Assembly (NCBI GenBank): GCA_900323505.1
Contig: OOIN01000007.1
Coordinates: 1,302,001 to 1,366,000, forward strand
Reading direction: 5' to 3'
Source of the DNA: Ustilago trichophora
Taxonomy: Eukaryota; Basidiomycota; Ustilaginomycetes; Ustilaginales; Ustilaginaceae
DNA length: 64,000 bases
The position numbers and the translations under genes are program-made. Positions 1 through 10,640 of this stretch are shown piece by piece (within the stretch, counting starts at the first letter, position 1; each line of letters opens with the position of its first letter). The notes under the pieces are model-generated. The model was not told the origin of the DNA. It did no database searches and saw only the letters and a list, made by a program, of their open reading frames with translations.

Positions 1-2
1 AG

Positions 3-806
3 CGCAGGGGAGATATGGCTGTAATCGAATCCATCGTTCCAATGCACAGCAAAAAGCGCACCAATGTTGAACGCGAAGGCTATTGCTGGTGCCACCTTCA
101 TCCCACCCAGTGTTTTGGCCAAGCCATAGTTGGTAAAGAGGATGAGGAGAAGCTTGAGCGAGTTGAATCCGTGCAGGGCGAAGATGAAGATGGTGGTGAA
201 GACGGTGAGAAAGGGAATTCTGTTCTGCTTTGGTGCAAAGGCAGAGGTGCTGTCAATGCGGGTATAGCGTGCCGAAGTGGACGAAGGGAGGATGGTGAAC
301 AGTTTCGAGAGAAGGAGGTAGAGCCCCATGATGCCGACCAATGCGGGGACGTAGTCGCGGAAAGAGCGGTACTGAAAGTCGCTGTCATCACGTAGTCTGC
401 CTGCGATCCAGCCTGCCTTGAGGTGATTCGAGTAGGAGTAATAGTTCGGGTTGGATGGTGTGCTGAGCCGGACAGGCACGTACACCATCAAGGGTACCAT
501 AACCGCAAAGACGAGGTAGTAGAACTTGAACTCGAGCGTGTGCCATCGTCCTCTCTTGACTTTCGCTGTCGTTGATACGGTCGGTGATCGACTATTTGTG
601 GATCCATTCTTGGCAGAGGGATGGCCAGACAAAGGTCCAGTATCGATTGTGAGTGATGCAATACCACGAGAGCCTAGGAACCGCTTGACGGTGGAGTTGG
701 AAGGTGCAGCGCTGACTTCACGAGCGCCACCGGATGATGTTGAGGGTGGATAGGTAGTGCCCCCATTCTGTCGCCCATTTGCACTGCTGTCTGTCGCTGC
801 CGTCAT
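3..806 (-). CDS. GUP1: GUP1-like membrane-bound O-acyltransferase, N-terminal part (runs off left edge)
   Basis: The minus strand stays open from an ATG at 806 to the left edge, giving 268 residues. After a disordered Ser/Thr-rich N-terminus of about 85 residues comes a membrane segment (about 94-113, FYYLVFAVMVPLMVYV). The block WIAGRLRDDSDFQYRSFRD (about 133-151) matches the conserved luminal loop of Gup1/HHAT-type MBOAT proteins. Further hydrophobic segments lie near 153-174 and 199-228. In yeasts Gup1 is an ER protein that remodels GPI-anchor lipids. The catalytic His and Asn of the MBOAT core would lie beyond the edge, so activity cannot be judged. The start is the first ATG and is divergent from the AP-1 sigma gene. 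Family call is strong; full length unknown. Confidence 0.85.
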   Translation of the reverse strand, partial: MTAATDSSANGRQNGGTTYPPSTSSGGAREVSAAPSNSTVKRFLGSRGIASLTIDTGPLSGHPSAKNGSTNSRSPTVSTTAKVKRGRWHTLEFKFYYLVFAVMVPLMVYVPVRLSTPSNPNYYSYSNHLKAGWIAGRLRDDSDFQYRSFRDYVPALVGIMGLYLLLSKLFTILPSSTSARYTRIDSTSAFAPKQNRIPFLTVFTTIFIFALHGFNSLKLLLILFTNYGLAKTLGGMKVAPAIAFAFNIGALFAVHWNDGFDYSHISPA

Positions 807-1277
807 ATTGTCAACATGCTGCGGGGAGAGGGCAGGGCTGGCAAAGTGTGTTGGGAGCATACCCTGCCGGTCTGTCCTCTTTTGCAACAGGATGCCGCTC
901 CCAAGCAGCTGTTCAGCACAGTAGAGCGAGCCTCTGTCTGATGTGAACCGATGTGTAGGCCTTCGCGTGCAGAGGATTGGGGGCGATGCGAGGATAGAAT
1001 GTGAAGGAGTGTGAGGGTTAAGCAAGCATAGAGAAGGACAGCCGTCCAAGTGTGCACCTCGAAATTGACTCGCGTGCTGCACGCACGAACCCTGGTGACA
1101 CAGAGAAAAGTGTTGGTCTTTTGCTTAGTCAGCCTGACGCGTGGGCATTGTATGCAATTTGAAGTTGTTGGAATTCGACGCTCGGGACACTATCTGGAGC
1201 CTGCTGCATCCACACCTTCTCCTAGTCATCATCGACTCTGCCTCTTTGGCAAGCATCCCCTGGTGACAGTCGCAAGC
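807..1277. other. Divergent intergenic region between GUP1 and AP-1 sigma
   Basis: About 470 bases shared as promoter by two divergently transcribed genes. No clear TATA box, repeat or RNA gene was seen. Short open frames here lack family resemblance. Confidence 0.5.
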
Positions 1278-1968
1278 ATGGCAGTAAGTATGCTAGGATC
1301 AATGCAGATCTGGATGCAGCCGTACAAATTGCTCAACTCTATGATCATACATCGAACCAATCTCGACTATCACAAATGACAGATCAACTGGATCCTCCTC
1401 ATCAGCCGACAAGGCAAAGTGCGGCTCGCAAAATGGTTTACGACCATGTCGCCCAAGGCGAAGCTCAAGATCACCAAGGATGTCACCCAGCTTGTCCTGG
1501 CGCGTCGAACCAGGATGTGCAACTTTCTCGAGTACAAGGATAGCAAAGTGGTCTATCGCAGATATGCATCGCTCTTTTTCGTAACGGGCATCAGTCAAGG
1601 GGACAACGAATTGGTGACGCTCGAAATCATTCACAGATACGTAGAGGTACTCGATCGATACTTCGGCAACGTGTGCGAGCTGGATCTCATTTTCAACTTC
1701 CAAAAGGCCTATGCGATCTTGGACGAGCTGATCATTGCAGGAGAGATGCAGGAGTCGTCCAAAAAGTCGGTGCTGCGGACTGTAAGCCAGAGCGATGCTA
1801 TTGAGGAGGCGGAGCAGTCTGAAGATGTGAGTACGCCCCACTTTCTCTGGACCAGGATTATGGGTCTTTGTGAAGGCATCGAGCCGATTGCTGATCTCTT
1901 GTCTTCTTACATTCATCTCTTGCCCCCGATGACAGTCACTGGCAAGGATCGGTAGCAGATCAGGTTAG
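1278..1968 (+). CDS. APS1: AP-1 adaptor complex sigma subunit
   Basis: Three exons are read: 1278-1283, 1383-1826 and 1936-1968, giving about 160 residues, the usual length for AP sigma subunits. The first exon holds only ATG GCA, followed by a gtaagt donor. Exon 2 begins INWILLISRQGKVRLAKWF, the N-terminal strand of the sigma longin-like fold, and continues through QLVLARRTRMCNFLEYKD and FGNVCELDLIFNF, near-invariant in AP-1 sigma. The last exon is a short Ser/Arg tail after a gtgagt donor and a gacag acceptor. AP-1 sorts clathrin cargo between trans-Golgi and endosomes. Without splicing, exon 2 would read through into a poor tail, so the intron is preferred. Family certain; the first and last junctions are inferred from frame. 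Confidence 0.9.
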
Positions 1969-3459
1969 ATTTGCCGTTTCTGCGACTCTGAGTCCTTGCT
2001 CAAACCTTTGCTTCTTATCTCGCTCGATATCCGCCTTTTTCTCGGTCAATTTTGTACACTATCACGCCTGCAAACCATCGCTTTCTTGTTCCAAACTATA
2101 GCAGCGTCGTCCACAGCTGTTGAGTCTCGTGGGTCCTGAGATGCGAGTGAAAGCTAGAAGAAGGAACGTTGGTTGACCAGCATCCTCAGTCTAGCATACC
2201 GGCAACTTCGATGCAGCGGATTCAGACTGTGCCATGCCAGCGTGCGAAGGATTATGGTCACATTTACCGGAAGCTGAATCTTGGCATGATCGGGTATAGC
2301 ACGACAGTAGATCGCTGATGCGACACTGCTCACGAGACAAGTTCACACAACAGGATGATGCTGCAGGGTCTCGAACCTCTAGGCCAGCGTGAGCCGGAGC
2401 TGAGAAAGCAGCAAGAAAAAAAGAGCAGCAGATAACACTCGCACGGGAAGGAGAAGGGAAGCGGCAAAGGTTGCACCTCTAAGTGAAGAGAGAGAAGGCT
2501 TTTGTTGGGCGGGCCACGGAAGCAAAGATGAATGCAATGCCGGTGAGGAGTGTGGGGTCTCGCTTGATTTTGCTCGCTCGTTTCACATTCAGCGTGCTCC
2601 CATTGCCAGCCAAGCATCTCACTACGCCGTTTGGCTTGAAACTCGTTCGACCTTATCCTTCTAGAACGGTGCCTCATGATTATCGAAGCTCTGTTTTGGA
2701 CACACAGCCAAACAGGGACAGACTCGGCGTTATATGGAGCACACGAAAAAGAGTGTCTATCCATCTTCAATCGGGCTCAAGAGAGAGGCATGTGGGACTC
2801 TGAGAAGGTCAATGTAGATGGCAGGGGTCTACGTCAGCGTCGAGAAGCTCCGATTGAGCGACGCGGGGTTCCCACCAGAGTGGATCTATACTCTGAGCTA
2901 TGTACTGTAAGCTTTGAGATACGCTCCCATCCAAGAGTCTGGGGAACATGGGTTACGGTGTGTGAACAAGTCAGACATTTCACGCTCAAAATGTAATCGA
3001 GATAGAGGGGGGATGTATGACCTTGCGACCTTGCGAGCTGTTGGAAGTCATGCGTCGAACAGAGAGAGCAAGAGAGAGAGAAATGCAGCATGATGCGTTC
3101 ATTTTTCATGGTTGAAGATGGATCGGAGCATCAAAGCAGTCACAGCGTTGTGGGCGTTTTCGAAGTGGTTCCCTCCGCTTTTTGATTTTCAAAGGGGAAC
3201 TCGTATTTAGCGTAGATTGCGGAGTGTAATCGAGTCTGTTTGCTGGTTTGTATTGCTCGAGGAGAATTAGGACCGGCTTTAGGTGAGAGTGGAGAAGTGC
3301 GCACTATCACACGGGCACCGGCATCAGAGAAGCACAACCAAAAAAAGCAAAAGGGCGGTGATTTCAGACATGCAGCGACGCCTCTTTCACGCTGCTTTTG
3401 GAAAATCGAAAATCACAGCTACACCTGCAGGTGAAGGGGAGCGAGAGGGAGAGAGAGAG

Positions 3460-3491
<32 letters not shown>

Positions 3492-3875
3492 GAGTTGAGT
3501 TGAGTTGAGTCAAGTTGAATTGTTCATGCTTTGTCCTCCTCCTCGCTCGTCTGTTCGCTTGCACTCCTTGTGCATGCCGCTCAACCGCCGCCGTGATGCC
3601 CATTCGTTTCCATCCAGTCCTCGTCCGGTCCCAAGTGTGTGTGTGTTCGATGGCTGGGCTGACTTGGGCTGCGATTTCCCCTTCATCCCAGCGATCTTGG
3701 AGTCCGTGTGTTGCGTCGGTGTGAAAAACAAAAAGAGTCTCGACGCCGATCCTCTCGTGACAGAAGTACATAAACCTCCCCGCATTCTTCGATTTGACTT
3801 CTCTTCACCACCACGTCTATCGTTCAAACCATCTTCTCTTTCACCAACCAAAACCACCCACCACACATATACACA
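1969..3875. other. Intergenic region upstream of SCP-2, with microsatellites
   Basis: About 1.9 kb without a gene I can support. The frames on both strands are short and low in family signal. The right part carries GA, GT and TTGAG tandem repeats (listed separately). A pyrimidine-rich leader and a TACATAAA element near 3766 precede the SCP-2 start. Confidence 0.5.
3448..3525. repeat. Compound microsatellite (GA)n-(GT)n-(TTGAG)n
   Basis: GA dinucleotides run directly into about 14 GT units (3464-3491), followed by three to four copies of TTGAG that decay towards 3525. It lies about 350 bases upstream of the SCP-2 start. Read directly from the sequence. Confidence 0.9.
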
Positions 3876-4923
3876 ATGTCCGACTTCAAGTCCCAGGCTC
3901 TTTTCGAGCAGATCACCGAGGGTCTCAAGACCATGGATGAGAAGGAGAAGAAGGACATCCAGAAGAAGGTACGTTGAATACCCCCTCAGCCAGCTCAGCC
4001 AGCTCAGTGTGCTTCGTTTGCTAGCTAGTCACAGCATTCGTCAGCAGCTCTGGTTGCTCTAGAGTCGTAGTGCCCGACACTACCAGGCTCTGGATTCGCT
4101 TTGTACTCCCACCCCGCTAGGCGTGGGCGACACTTCGATGATGGCTAGCAGCTTTCATTCGCAGCATCATCCACGACACACACTGTCACCTGTGAATCGC
4201 TGTATACTAACCATTTCTCTCTTCTTTCTGACCGACCATGCACCACTCTCTTCCGGGTTGCCTCCAACGACACTCTCTCACAAACTACGATCTCGTGCCT
4301 CTCTACTAATACAAATAGACCAACGGTGTCTTCGAGATGCACGTCAAGAACGCTGGCGGCAAGGAGCTCGTCTGGACCATTGACCTCAAGAAGGTACGTG
4401 CCCCCTTCCCATCACTAGCCAACTGCCCGGATCATTTGCAACACGCGCTTCCAAAGCGGGATATGGAGCTTGGCAGTAACGAAGCAATGCGACGAGTTAC
4501 TGGCAGCAGCGATGCTTGTCTCTCTGGCGCCATGGCGATGGATGGACGCCGCATACTGTCATTGACCCGAAACAATCGCTCCGAAGCTGCACAGCATTGC
4601 GATTCCCGGTCACGGAATGCCTTGTTCGACGATGATCCGGAGCAAATGCCCATTCAACCCTCGTCATGTAGCACGTTTCTTACTGACACTGACTCACTCT
4701 CTCCGATTTCACTACTGCACAGAACGCCGAGGCTTACGAGGGCAAGGCCAAGGGCAAGGCCGACGTCACCATCAACCTCTCTGACGACACCTTCATCGAC
4801 CTCGCCGACGGCAAGGTCAACGGCCAGAAGGCCTTCATGTCCGGCAAGCTCAAGGTCAAGGGCAACATCATGCTCGCCACCAAGCTCGACGGTGTCCTCA
4901 AGGCCCAGAAGGCCAAGCTCTAA
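3876..4923 (+). CDS. SCP-2 sterol-binding domain protein with peroxisomal PTS1
   Basis: Three exons, 3876-3968, 4319-4393 and 4723-4923, encode 122 residues, a stand-alone SCP-2 fold. Donors are gtacgt in both cases; acceptors are aatag and gcacag. Recognisable blocks are DEKEKKDIQKKTNGVFEMHV, WTIDLKK, and the C-terminal LSDDTFIDLADGKVNGQKAF followed by GKLKVKGNIMLATKL. All introns fall between codons. The protein ends in AKL, a canonical peroxisomal targeting signal and the same ending as human SCP2. It likely binds or transfers sterols or acyl-CoA lipids in peroxisomes. No thiolase domain is attached. Family and splice pattern are well supported; ligand is not known from sequence. Confidence 0.92.
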
Positions 4924-6393
4924 ACAGTCATTTGTTTTTCATCAGCAACACACATACTGTTTCGTCGCTCTTTTAATACTATAATTACATGCTTGTAACC
5001 TTATATATACTTATCTGATCTCTTTTTTGGGGGTTGTGGTGATGAGGGAGTTAAGTCGACTTTGCGATTGATATGAGCTCACAGTGTTCGCGAATGCGTG
5101 TTCTGCAGCCTGTTGGTGTGACAAGGAAAGCGAATGCTAACATCAGAGTCGCATGACGCATCCCGCTTCTATTGGGTATGGGAAGAGGCACAGAGCTAGG
5201 ATTGAACCTGTGTGATATCAACAGCATGGCCTTCTGCCGGTGATTCTGCCTTTGCGTCTCACTTGACGAATATCTTTATGCTCTGTACAGCGGTGTATAG
5301 CGGTCCGAGTAGCCGCCCCTCTGGCCGAAGAAACTAGGTTGGAAGATGTATGGCATTGACATAATCGCTTTTTACTTCAGTACGAGCTCCGCTCACACAT
5401 TCAGTTCCAGTCGCTCTCTGAAGTGTTGCAAGCAGCTTGCAATGTGGTTTTTGCAGACTTGTCTGGCCTCTACGCTTCTTTTTGTGACCTGCGGTCCTGC
5501 GGTTGCTGCTACCTTGGTACAAGCGTTACGGTCTGTTTGTGGTTGAGGCTGGGCGTCTTCGGCTGACCATTTTTTGATTGCAACTTGCCATGTTTCCTGC
5601 TCTTCCGTGGAGAATTATATGCGCAGCAACTTGGGCTTGGATCACAGCGATTCTGTGCGGAATCAACATGATAGCCTTGGGATGGCTCACCGTCTTCGCG
5701 CATCCCCATTTTCCACCCCATCTCCTCGTTTGCAGTAAAGCCATCGCCTTCATTTTCACTCATCAAGTCCGCGGATACGCCATTTGGATATCAGCAGAAT
5801 TGCCAAACGCTATCCACTCCTCCACCATCACATCAACTTTTCAAAGCACAAGAAAGAGTTTCAATCCTGTACGACCGCATCACAAGATCACTTTTTGACG
5901 CGCAGGTGTTCCGCCGAATTTTTTTTTCTTTTTTTCTTTTTTTCTTTTTTTTTGCGCGCCTTGAAGCAGCTCCACCTCCACACACGCGCAGAGCGGGATG
6001 TGGGATCCTTGTGCAACACGAGGCACGACGGGCTTGTTCGCCGAACGGTTGCTATTTTGTGTCGAAAAAGGCGTCCGTCCGGCAGGGCGAGCGAGCGTTT
6101 GTGGTGAATCTGGTGGTAGTGGAGGTTGCTGGTGTGATGCCCTCTCCCCTGGTGTGGCAGAGTGTGATACATTGTTGATGTGGCCCTGCTTGAGAACGGC
6201 TGAGCAGTCAGCGCACGCGCGCTCTTCTTCATTCAGGTGCATTGCCGGTCTCATGCTTTGTGGCACGTACCACCTGTCCAAGCTGAGAAGACATATATAG
6301 GATCGAAGATCATGGATTCCTCCTCGACCACAACACATACTCCAACACCACCCATCATCACCCATCAACTCAAACCAAACATCACGAATCATC
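4924..6393. other. Intergenic region upstream of the aldo/keto reductase
   Basis: About 1.5 kb with no supported gene. A T-rich run near 5920-5952 and a TATA box near 6291 are the only notable elements. A short GGTTCAATCC-like string near 5202 (minus strand) was checked as a tRNA T-arm and rejected. Confidence 0.5.
6291..6300 (+). promoter_or_regulatory. TATA-type element of the aldo/keto reductase gene
   Basis: The sequence acatatatag lies about 94 bases before the ATG at 6394, a plausible core promoter distance. Transcription start is not visible from sequence. Confidence 0.45.
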
Positions 6394-7416
6394 ATGCCTA
6401 TCCCCACACGAGAGTTTGCCAAGACAGGCGAAAAAGTTGGTTGCATCGGTTACGGTGCCATGGGTCTCGCCGCCTTCTATGGCGAACCTGTTCCCCAATC
6501 CACCGTCGACACCATCCTTTCCCGCTGCCTCTCTGATGGAGTCACATTCTGGGATACCGCCGATATCTATTCTCCCATGACTTCGGGAAAGTTGGGCTAC
6601 AATGAGGAGCAGATTGGTGCCTTTTTCAAAAAGAACCCGGATGCTCGAGCCAAAGTTTTCCTGGCTACCAAGTTCGTTAACCGAGTCAATGAGAATGGAG
6701 AGCGAGCTATGGATGCTTCTCCTGAATGGTGTCATCAGGCATGTAATGATTCGCTCAAGAGACTTGGAGTAGACACGATTGACCTATACTATGCTCATCG
6801 ACCGGACCCCAAAGTGGACGTCACGGTGACGGTACAGGCGATGAAAGAGCTCAAAGATCAGGGCAAGATTCGATACATTGGTGTAAGCGAGTACAACTTG
6901 GAACAATTGGAGGCCGCCAACAAGGTAGCCCATATCGATGCTGTTCAAATCGAAGTTTCTCCATGGACCCCCGAAGCGCTCACCAATGGTATCCTAGCCT
7001 GGTGTGAAAAGAACAACACCGCTCTCGTAGCTTACAGCCCTCTCGGTCGCGGATTCCTCACAGGAAGCTACAAATCAGTCCAAGACTTTGAAGAAGGCGA
7101 TTGGAGACGTTACAATCCACGTTTCCAAGGTGAAAATTTCAAGAAAAACCTCGAATTAGTTCAAGACATTCGTAAAATCGCCGACAAGAAAAATGTCACC
7201 CCTGGTCAAATCGCCCTAGCTTGGGTGTTGCAAAAATCACCCATCATCCTCCCCATCCCAGGTACGAAGAAGGAAAAATACCTCGAGGAGAACAACAAAG
7301 CTGCCGATGTCAAGTTGAGCAAGGAGGAGGTCGAAGAGATCGATACAATCATTAACAGTTTCAAGGTTTCCGGTTCTAGATATCCTGCCGAGTTTATGAA
7401 GGTTTGCGCTTTTTAA
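6394..7416 (+). CDS. Aldo/keto reductase
   Basis: Single exon, 340 residues, the normal size of an aldo/keto reductase (beta/alpha barrel, NADPH-dependent carbonyl reduction, cytosolic). The catalytic tetrad is present: Asp54 and Tyr59 in FWDTADIY, Lys93 in ATKF, and His135 in YYAHRPDP. The barrel continues with GKIRYIGVSEYNLEQLEAA, the SPLGRGFLTG loop, and the cofactor-binding stretch ILPIPGTKK near residues 286-294. It resembles the fungal pyridoxal-reductase/YakC-like group more than xylose reductases. It is convergent with RBG1. A TATA box sits about 94 bases upstream. The natural substrate cannot be told from sequence. Confidence 0.93.
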   Translation: MPIPTREFAKTGEKVGCIGYGAMGLAAFYGEPVPQSTVDTILSRCLSDGVTFWDTADIYSPMTSGKLGYNEEQIGAFFKKNPDARAKVFLATKFVNRVNENGERAMDASPEWCHQACNDSLKRLGVDTIDLYYAHRPDPKVDVTVTVQAMKELKDQGKIRYIGVSEYNLEQLEAANKVAHIDAVQIEVSPWTPEALTNGILAWCEKNNTALVAYSPLGRGFLTGSYKSVQDFEEGDWRRYNPRFQGENFKKNLELVQDIRKIADKKNVTPGQIALAWVLQKSPIILPIPGTKKEKYLEENNKAADVKLSKEEVEEIDTIINSFKVSGSRYPAEFMKVCAF

Positions 7417-8085
7417 AGACTGTCGAGGTCAAAAGAAACAATCATGTTGTTCAAAGTTGTTCAATTACAAAACTGTCTAAGGTCAATCTAACTGATTGAA
7501 TCTCATCGTGCATTCAGCTCACAGAAGCCTTCCCCCGTTGATGTGTACGCTAAACAGCGCTTCTTGAATGGAATAGTGTGGTGAAAGCGGAATATCATGC
7601 AGTGTAAAGTTGATTGCTTGGATTGTGAGCTGATCAAGTTGCAGGAATACCTGGTGCAGTCGAGCGTTGGCAGAAAAAGTCCATTCAAGTGCAGAAAAAG
7701 AACGATGAGACAAAATCATTTTCACACATCCAGCATAAGCACAGCCTTGCACAAATCCGTCGATGGATGCAATGGACCTTAAAATGCAAAAAAAGTGAAA
7801 AAAGTATGGTGGCGAAAAGAGCAAAAGTACAGATAGAAAGGTTGCATGCGTCGAAAAGGTCACAAAGAAGTTTCAAACCAAGATGCTGGTGAAACGAGGA
7901 GAAACGGACAGTTCAGCACTTGAACAGACCGCAATGAGTATGCGTACCGATCGATTGGCAGTCACACCGACGTCATTGAACCGCTATTAAGGCGAGATCC
8001 GAACGTTTTTGCTTTGCCACTGTCAGAGAAGAAAGGTACGGAGATGCTTTGGTGCTTGAAATGTAGTGCGACAAAGTGGGAATCC
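7417..8085. other. Convergent 3' intergenic region
   Basis: About 670 bases between the 3' ends of the aldo/keto reductase and RBG1. A/T-rich, with no recognisable gene or repeat beyond short A-runs. Confidence 0.5.
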
Positions 8086-9192
8086 TTAGCGCTTGAAGAT
8101 GGTCACGCAGTCCTCGTCCTCGAGGACGTGATCCGCGCCGACACGCTGACCTCTTGGATGCTTGGCACTCTTACCCCAGACCATGGCGAACTTGAACTGC
8201 TTGATGATCTCCTTGTGAATGGCGTTACAGAAGTCCTCGACGGTGCTTCGACCGGTCTTGAGTACAACGGGTGACGAATAGTCCGGTGTCGCTTTCCTTG
8301 GCTTGGTGTAGACTCGAACGAGCGAGAGCTCCTGCCACATCTTCTCCACCAGCTCGTCATCGACGTTCCACCAGTGCTGCGAAGAGATGGGGACGCTGTT
8401 GGGGATCTTGTAGAGCAAATCGAGCTCTTCGATGCTGATCGAGTCGATCTTGTTGAGAACGTAGATGGCCGGTACGTAGATTCGGTTGCCCTCGATAACG
8501 TCGATGAGCTCTTCGATGTTGGCGTCCTGACGGAAGGAGACATCGGCGTTGCTGATGCGGTATTCGGAGAGTACGGCTTTGACTTCGTCATGGTCGAGCT
8601 TGGTGAGCGGGACGGTGTTGGTAATGGCAATGCCCCCCTTCTCCTTCTTTCGGACGACAATGTTGGGTGGCTTCTTGTTGAGTCGGATGCCGAATCCTTC
8701 CAATTCGTTCTCGATAATGGCTTTGTCCTTGAGCGGCTTGCCTACGTCCAATACGATAAAGATCAAGTTGCATGTACGTGCCACAGCAATAACTTGCCTA
8801 CCACGACCCTTACCATCCTTGGCACCTTCAATGATGCCCGGCAAGTCGATGATCTGAATCGGCGCGCCATGAACCTTCATCGTACCTGGTACCGATGTCA
8901 ACGTAGTGAACTCGTATGCTGCGGCCTCCGACGTCGTCCCCGTAAGTCCCGACATGAGCGTCGATTTTCCCACCGAAGGGAATCCAACGAATCCGACCGA
9001 AGCAACACCCGTCTTGGCCACATCGAATCCGATACCCGGTCCTCCACCTCCACCGCCTGATGGAGTGATGAGCTCTCGTTTCAACTTGGCCAACTTGGCG
9101 CGCAGCTGACCCAAATGGTAGGACGTAGCCTTGTTCTTTTGCGTCTTGTTCATCTCATCTTCGATCTCCTTGATCTTTTGCACCGTCGTCAT
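8086..9192 (-). CDS. RBG1: DRG-family GTPase (DRG1/Rbg1)
   Basis: Single exon, 368 residues, matching DRG1 proteins in length and order. An N-terminal helical region (1-45) is followed by a Gly run, then the GTPase: G1 GFPSVGKST (70-78), the TTLTSVPG switch, G3 DLPGIIEGA, and G4 NKID near residue 249. A C-terminal TGS domain ends CVTIFKR, as in the family. DRG1 binds ribosomes with its partner Dfrp1/Tma46 and helps translation at difficult codons. The start ATG yields [14 protein letters not shown], the standard N-terminus. It is divergent from the MAPR gene. Very confident. Confidence 0.97.
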   Translation of the reverse strand: MTTVQKIKEIEDEMNKTQKNKATSYHLGQLRAKLAKLKRELITPSGGGGGGPGIGFDVAKTGVASVGFVGFPSVGKSTLMSGLTGTTSEAAAYEFTTLTSVPGTMKVHGAPIQIIDLPGIIEGAKDGKGRGRQVIAVARTCNLIFIVLDVGKPLKDKAIIENELEGFGIRLNKKPPNIVVRKKEKGGIAITNTVPLTKLDHDEVKAVLSEYRISNADVSFRQDANIEELIDVIEGNRIYVPAIYVLNKIDSISIEELDLLYKIPNSVPISSQHWWNVDDELVEKMWQELSLVRVYTKPRKATPDYSSPVVLKTGRSTVEDFCNAIHKEIIKQFKFAMVWGKSAKHPRGQRVGADHVLEDEDCVTIFKR

Positions 9193-9823
9193 GTTGGCGG
9201 ATAGATTTTGCCCGGGATCAGTCCGGCGCGAGCGATTGAGGTGTTACAAGAAAAACCGTGTGTATCGTGCAAGTTGCGCTGTTCTAGCGAGATTCCGCGA
9301 TCAAAGCGAGAGAGAGAGCGTCTGTCCTCGAGACTGAGTGTGGTTTTTGAGCCAGCTTATGCGTGTGTGTTAGAGAGTGTGTGGAACTAGGTCAAGATGT
9401 GCAAGCCAAGCAGATGCTTGATGGTGAAGAGCAAAAGTGTGGAGCTACACAAGGACATGGAGAGGTAGGCAAGAAGGCAAAGCTTCCGAGCAGCGGGAAA
9501 AATTTCGATCACCTTCCGCACGACAAAAAGAGCAAAAAAGGTCCAGTGACGTCCAGATGCGCCATACCAAATCCGTAAAAAAAAAAAAAAATCAAATGTT
9601 ATATCAAGGGTCTAACACTTTGAGGAACACGGGCCGGGTTGCGGGAGTCGAGGCACGCAATATCCGGGGGGCAATAGAGCGCTATCAGCAGCTAGTGGCA
9701 AAGAGTGGAGAAAAGCCGCGCTACAGCCAACAGGCAAATTCCCAAAAGAACCCTCTGTTTGGGCGGAGCAGGCTCTATTCGCTTCCTTCTTGACCACACA
9801 ACGCTGAAAGACATCTAACCAAG
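9193..9823. other. Divergent promoter region of RBG1 and the MAPR heme protein
   Basis: About 630 bases containing GA-rich stretches and an A-run near 9577-9591. No gene seen. Confidence 0.5.
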
Positions 9824-10474
9824 ATGATGGAGCCATCGACAAAGCCTACCCAGTAAGTTTGACTGCATAACTCAAGTGGTCGAGGCTACGACGATCTCCA
9901 GTCGAGGGCGATTCGGTAGCTGACCAACACCTCATTTCTGCATGGTCCCTCGGTGACACAGCCCCCCCAAGGACGACCCAATCTCGGTCGAGGACCTCAA
10001 GCAGTATAACGGCACCGACGAGTCCAAGCCCGTTTACGTCGCGGTCAAGGGCACCGTCTTTGATGTTTCACCCAAGCGCGAGATGTACGGTAAGTCCACC
10101 GCGACCACCCAACCTTGTAGTACTTTTCGGCCCCCTCGCTGACACTTTTTTCTGGTTACCTCTTCCTCCGTATTCTTAATGCGCAATTGCATAGCACCCG
10201 GTAAGGGCTACCACATTTTCGCAGGCAAGGACGGCTCGCGCGGTCTCGGCATGTCTTCCCTCAAGCCCGAGGATGCCGTTCCAGATTACAGCACTCTCGA
10301 TGACAAGCAGCTCAAGGTTCTTGATGACTGGGTAAGTTTTCAACACGGCTGTAACGTTGTCCACAGTGAGTCAGATCCAATACTGATCACAGCAACATTG
10401 CGCACACCGCCTTGTTACAGCACTCGTACTACACCAAGCGATACAACATTGTCGGCAAGGTCTCTCAATCTTGA
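9824..10474 (+). CDS. Cytochrome b5-like MAPR heme-binding protein (Dap1/PGRMC type, short form)
   Basis: Four exons, 9824-9852, 9962-10089, 10195-10331 and 10421-10474, encode about 115 residues. Donors are gtaagt each time; all phases join cleanly. The domain starts ISVEDLKQYNGTDESKPVYV and includes VAVKGTVFDVS and then YAPGKGYHIFAGKDGSRGLG. This is the MAPR signature with the Tyr-rich heme pocket used in place of the His pair of true cytochrome b5. It ends KRYNIVGKVSQS. MAPR proteins such as Dap1 support P450s in sterol synthesis. Unlike most of these, no N-terminal membrane helix is present, so it is probably soluble. Two consecutive ATGs begin the gene; the first was taken. It is convergent with the PNPO gene, 166 bases away. 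Confidence 0.9.
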
Positions 10475-10640
10475 ACATGGCCAACTCATGTCAGTTTATA
10501 GCCCAGCCGCTTCAGCCTCGCCATACAATAAAAGCACATATACCTCGAGATCGCATGCCTGAAAGAGTGGCTTGTCTGATCTGCATTGACTCGGAGAAAA
10601 CAAAGCGACACTATACTACAGTGCGTGGCAATCGATACGA

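Noticed and set aside
1299..1916. Long minus-strand frame of 205 codons
   Set aside because: It is antisense to the AP-1 sigma gene, whose plus-strand product is a clear family match.
5190..5240. String resembling a tRNA T-arm (GGTTCAATCC, minus strand)
   Set aside because: The flanking bases do not form a T stem, and no matching D-arm or acceptor stem is present.
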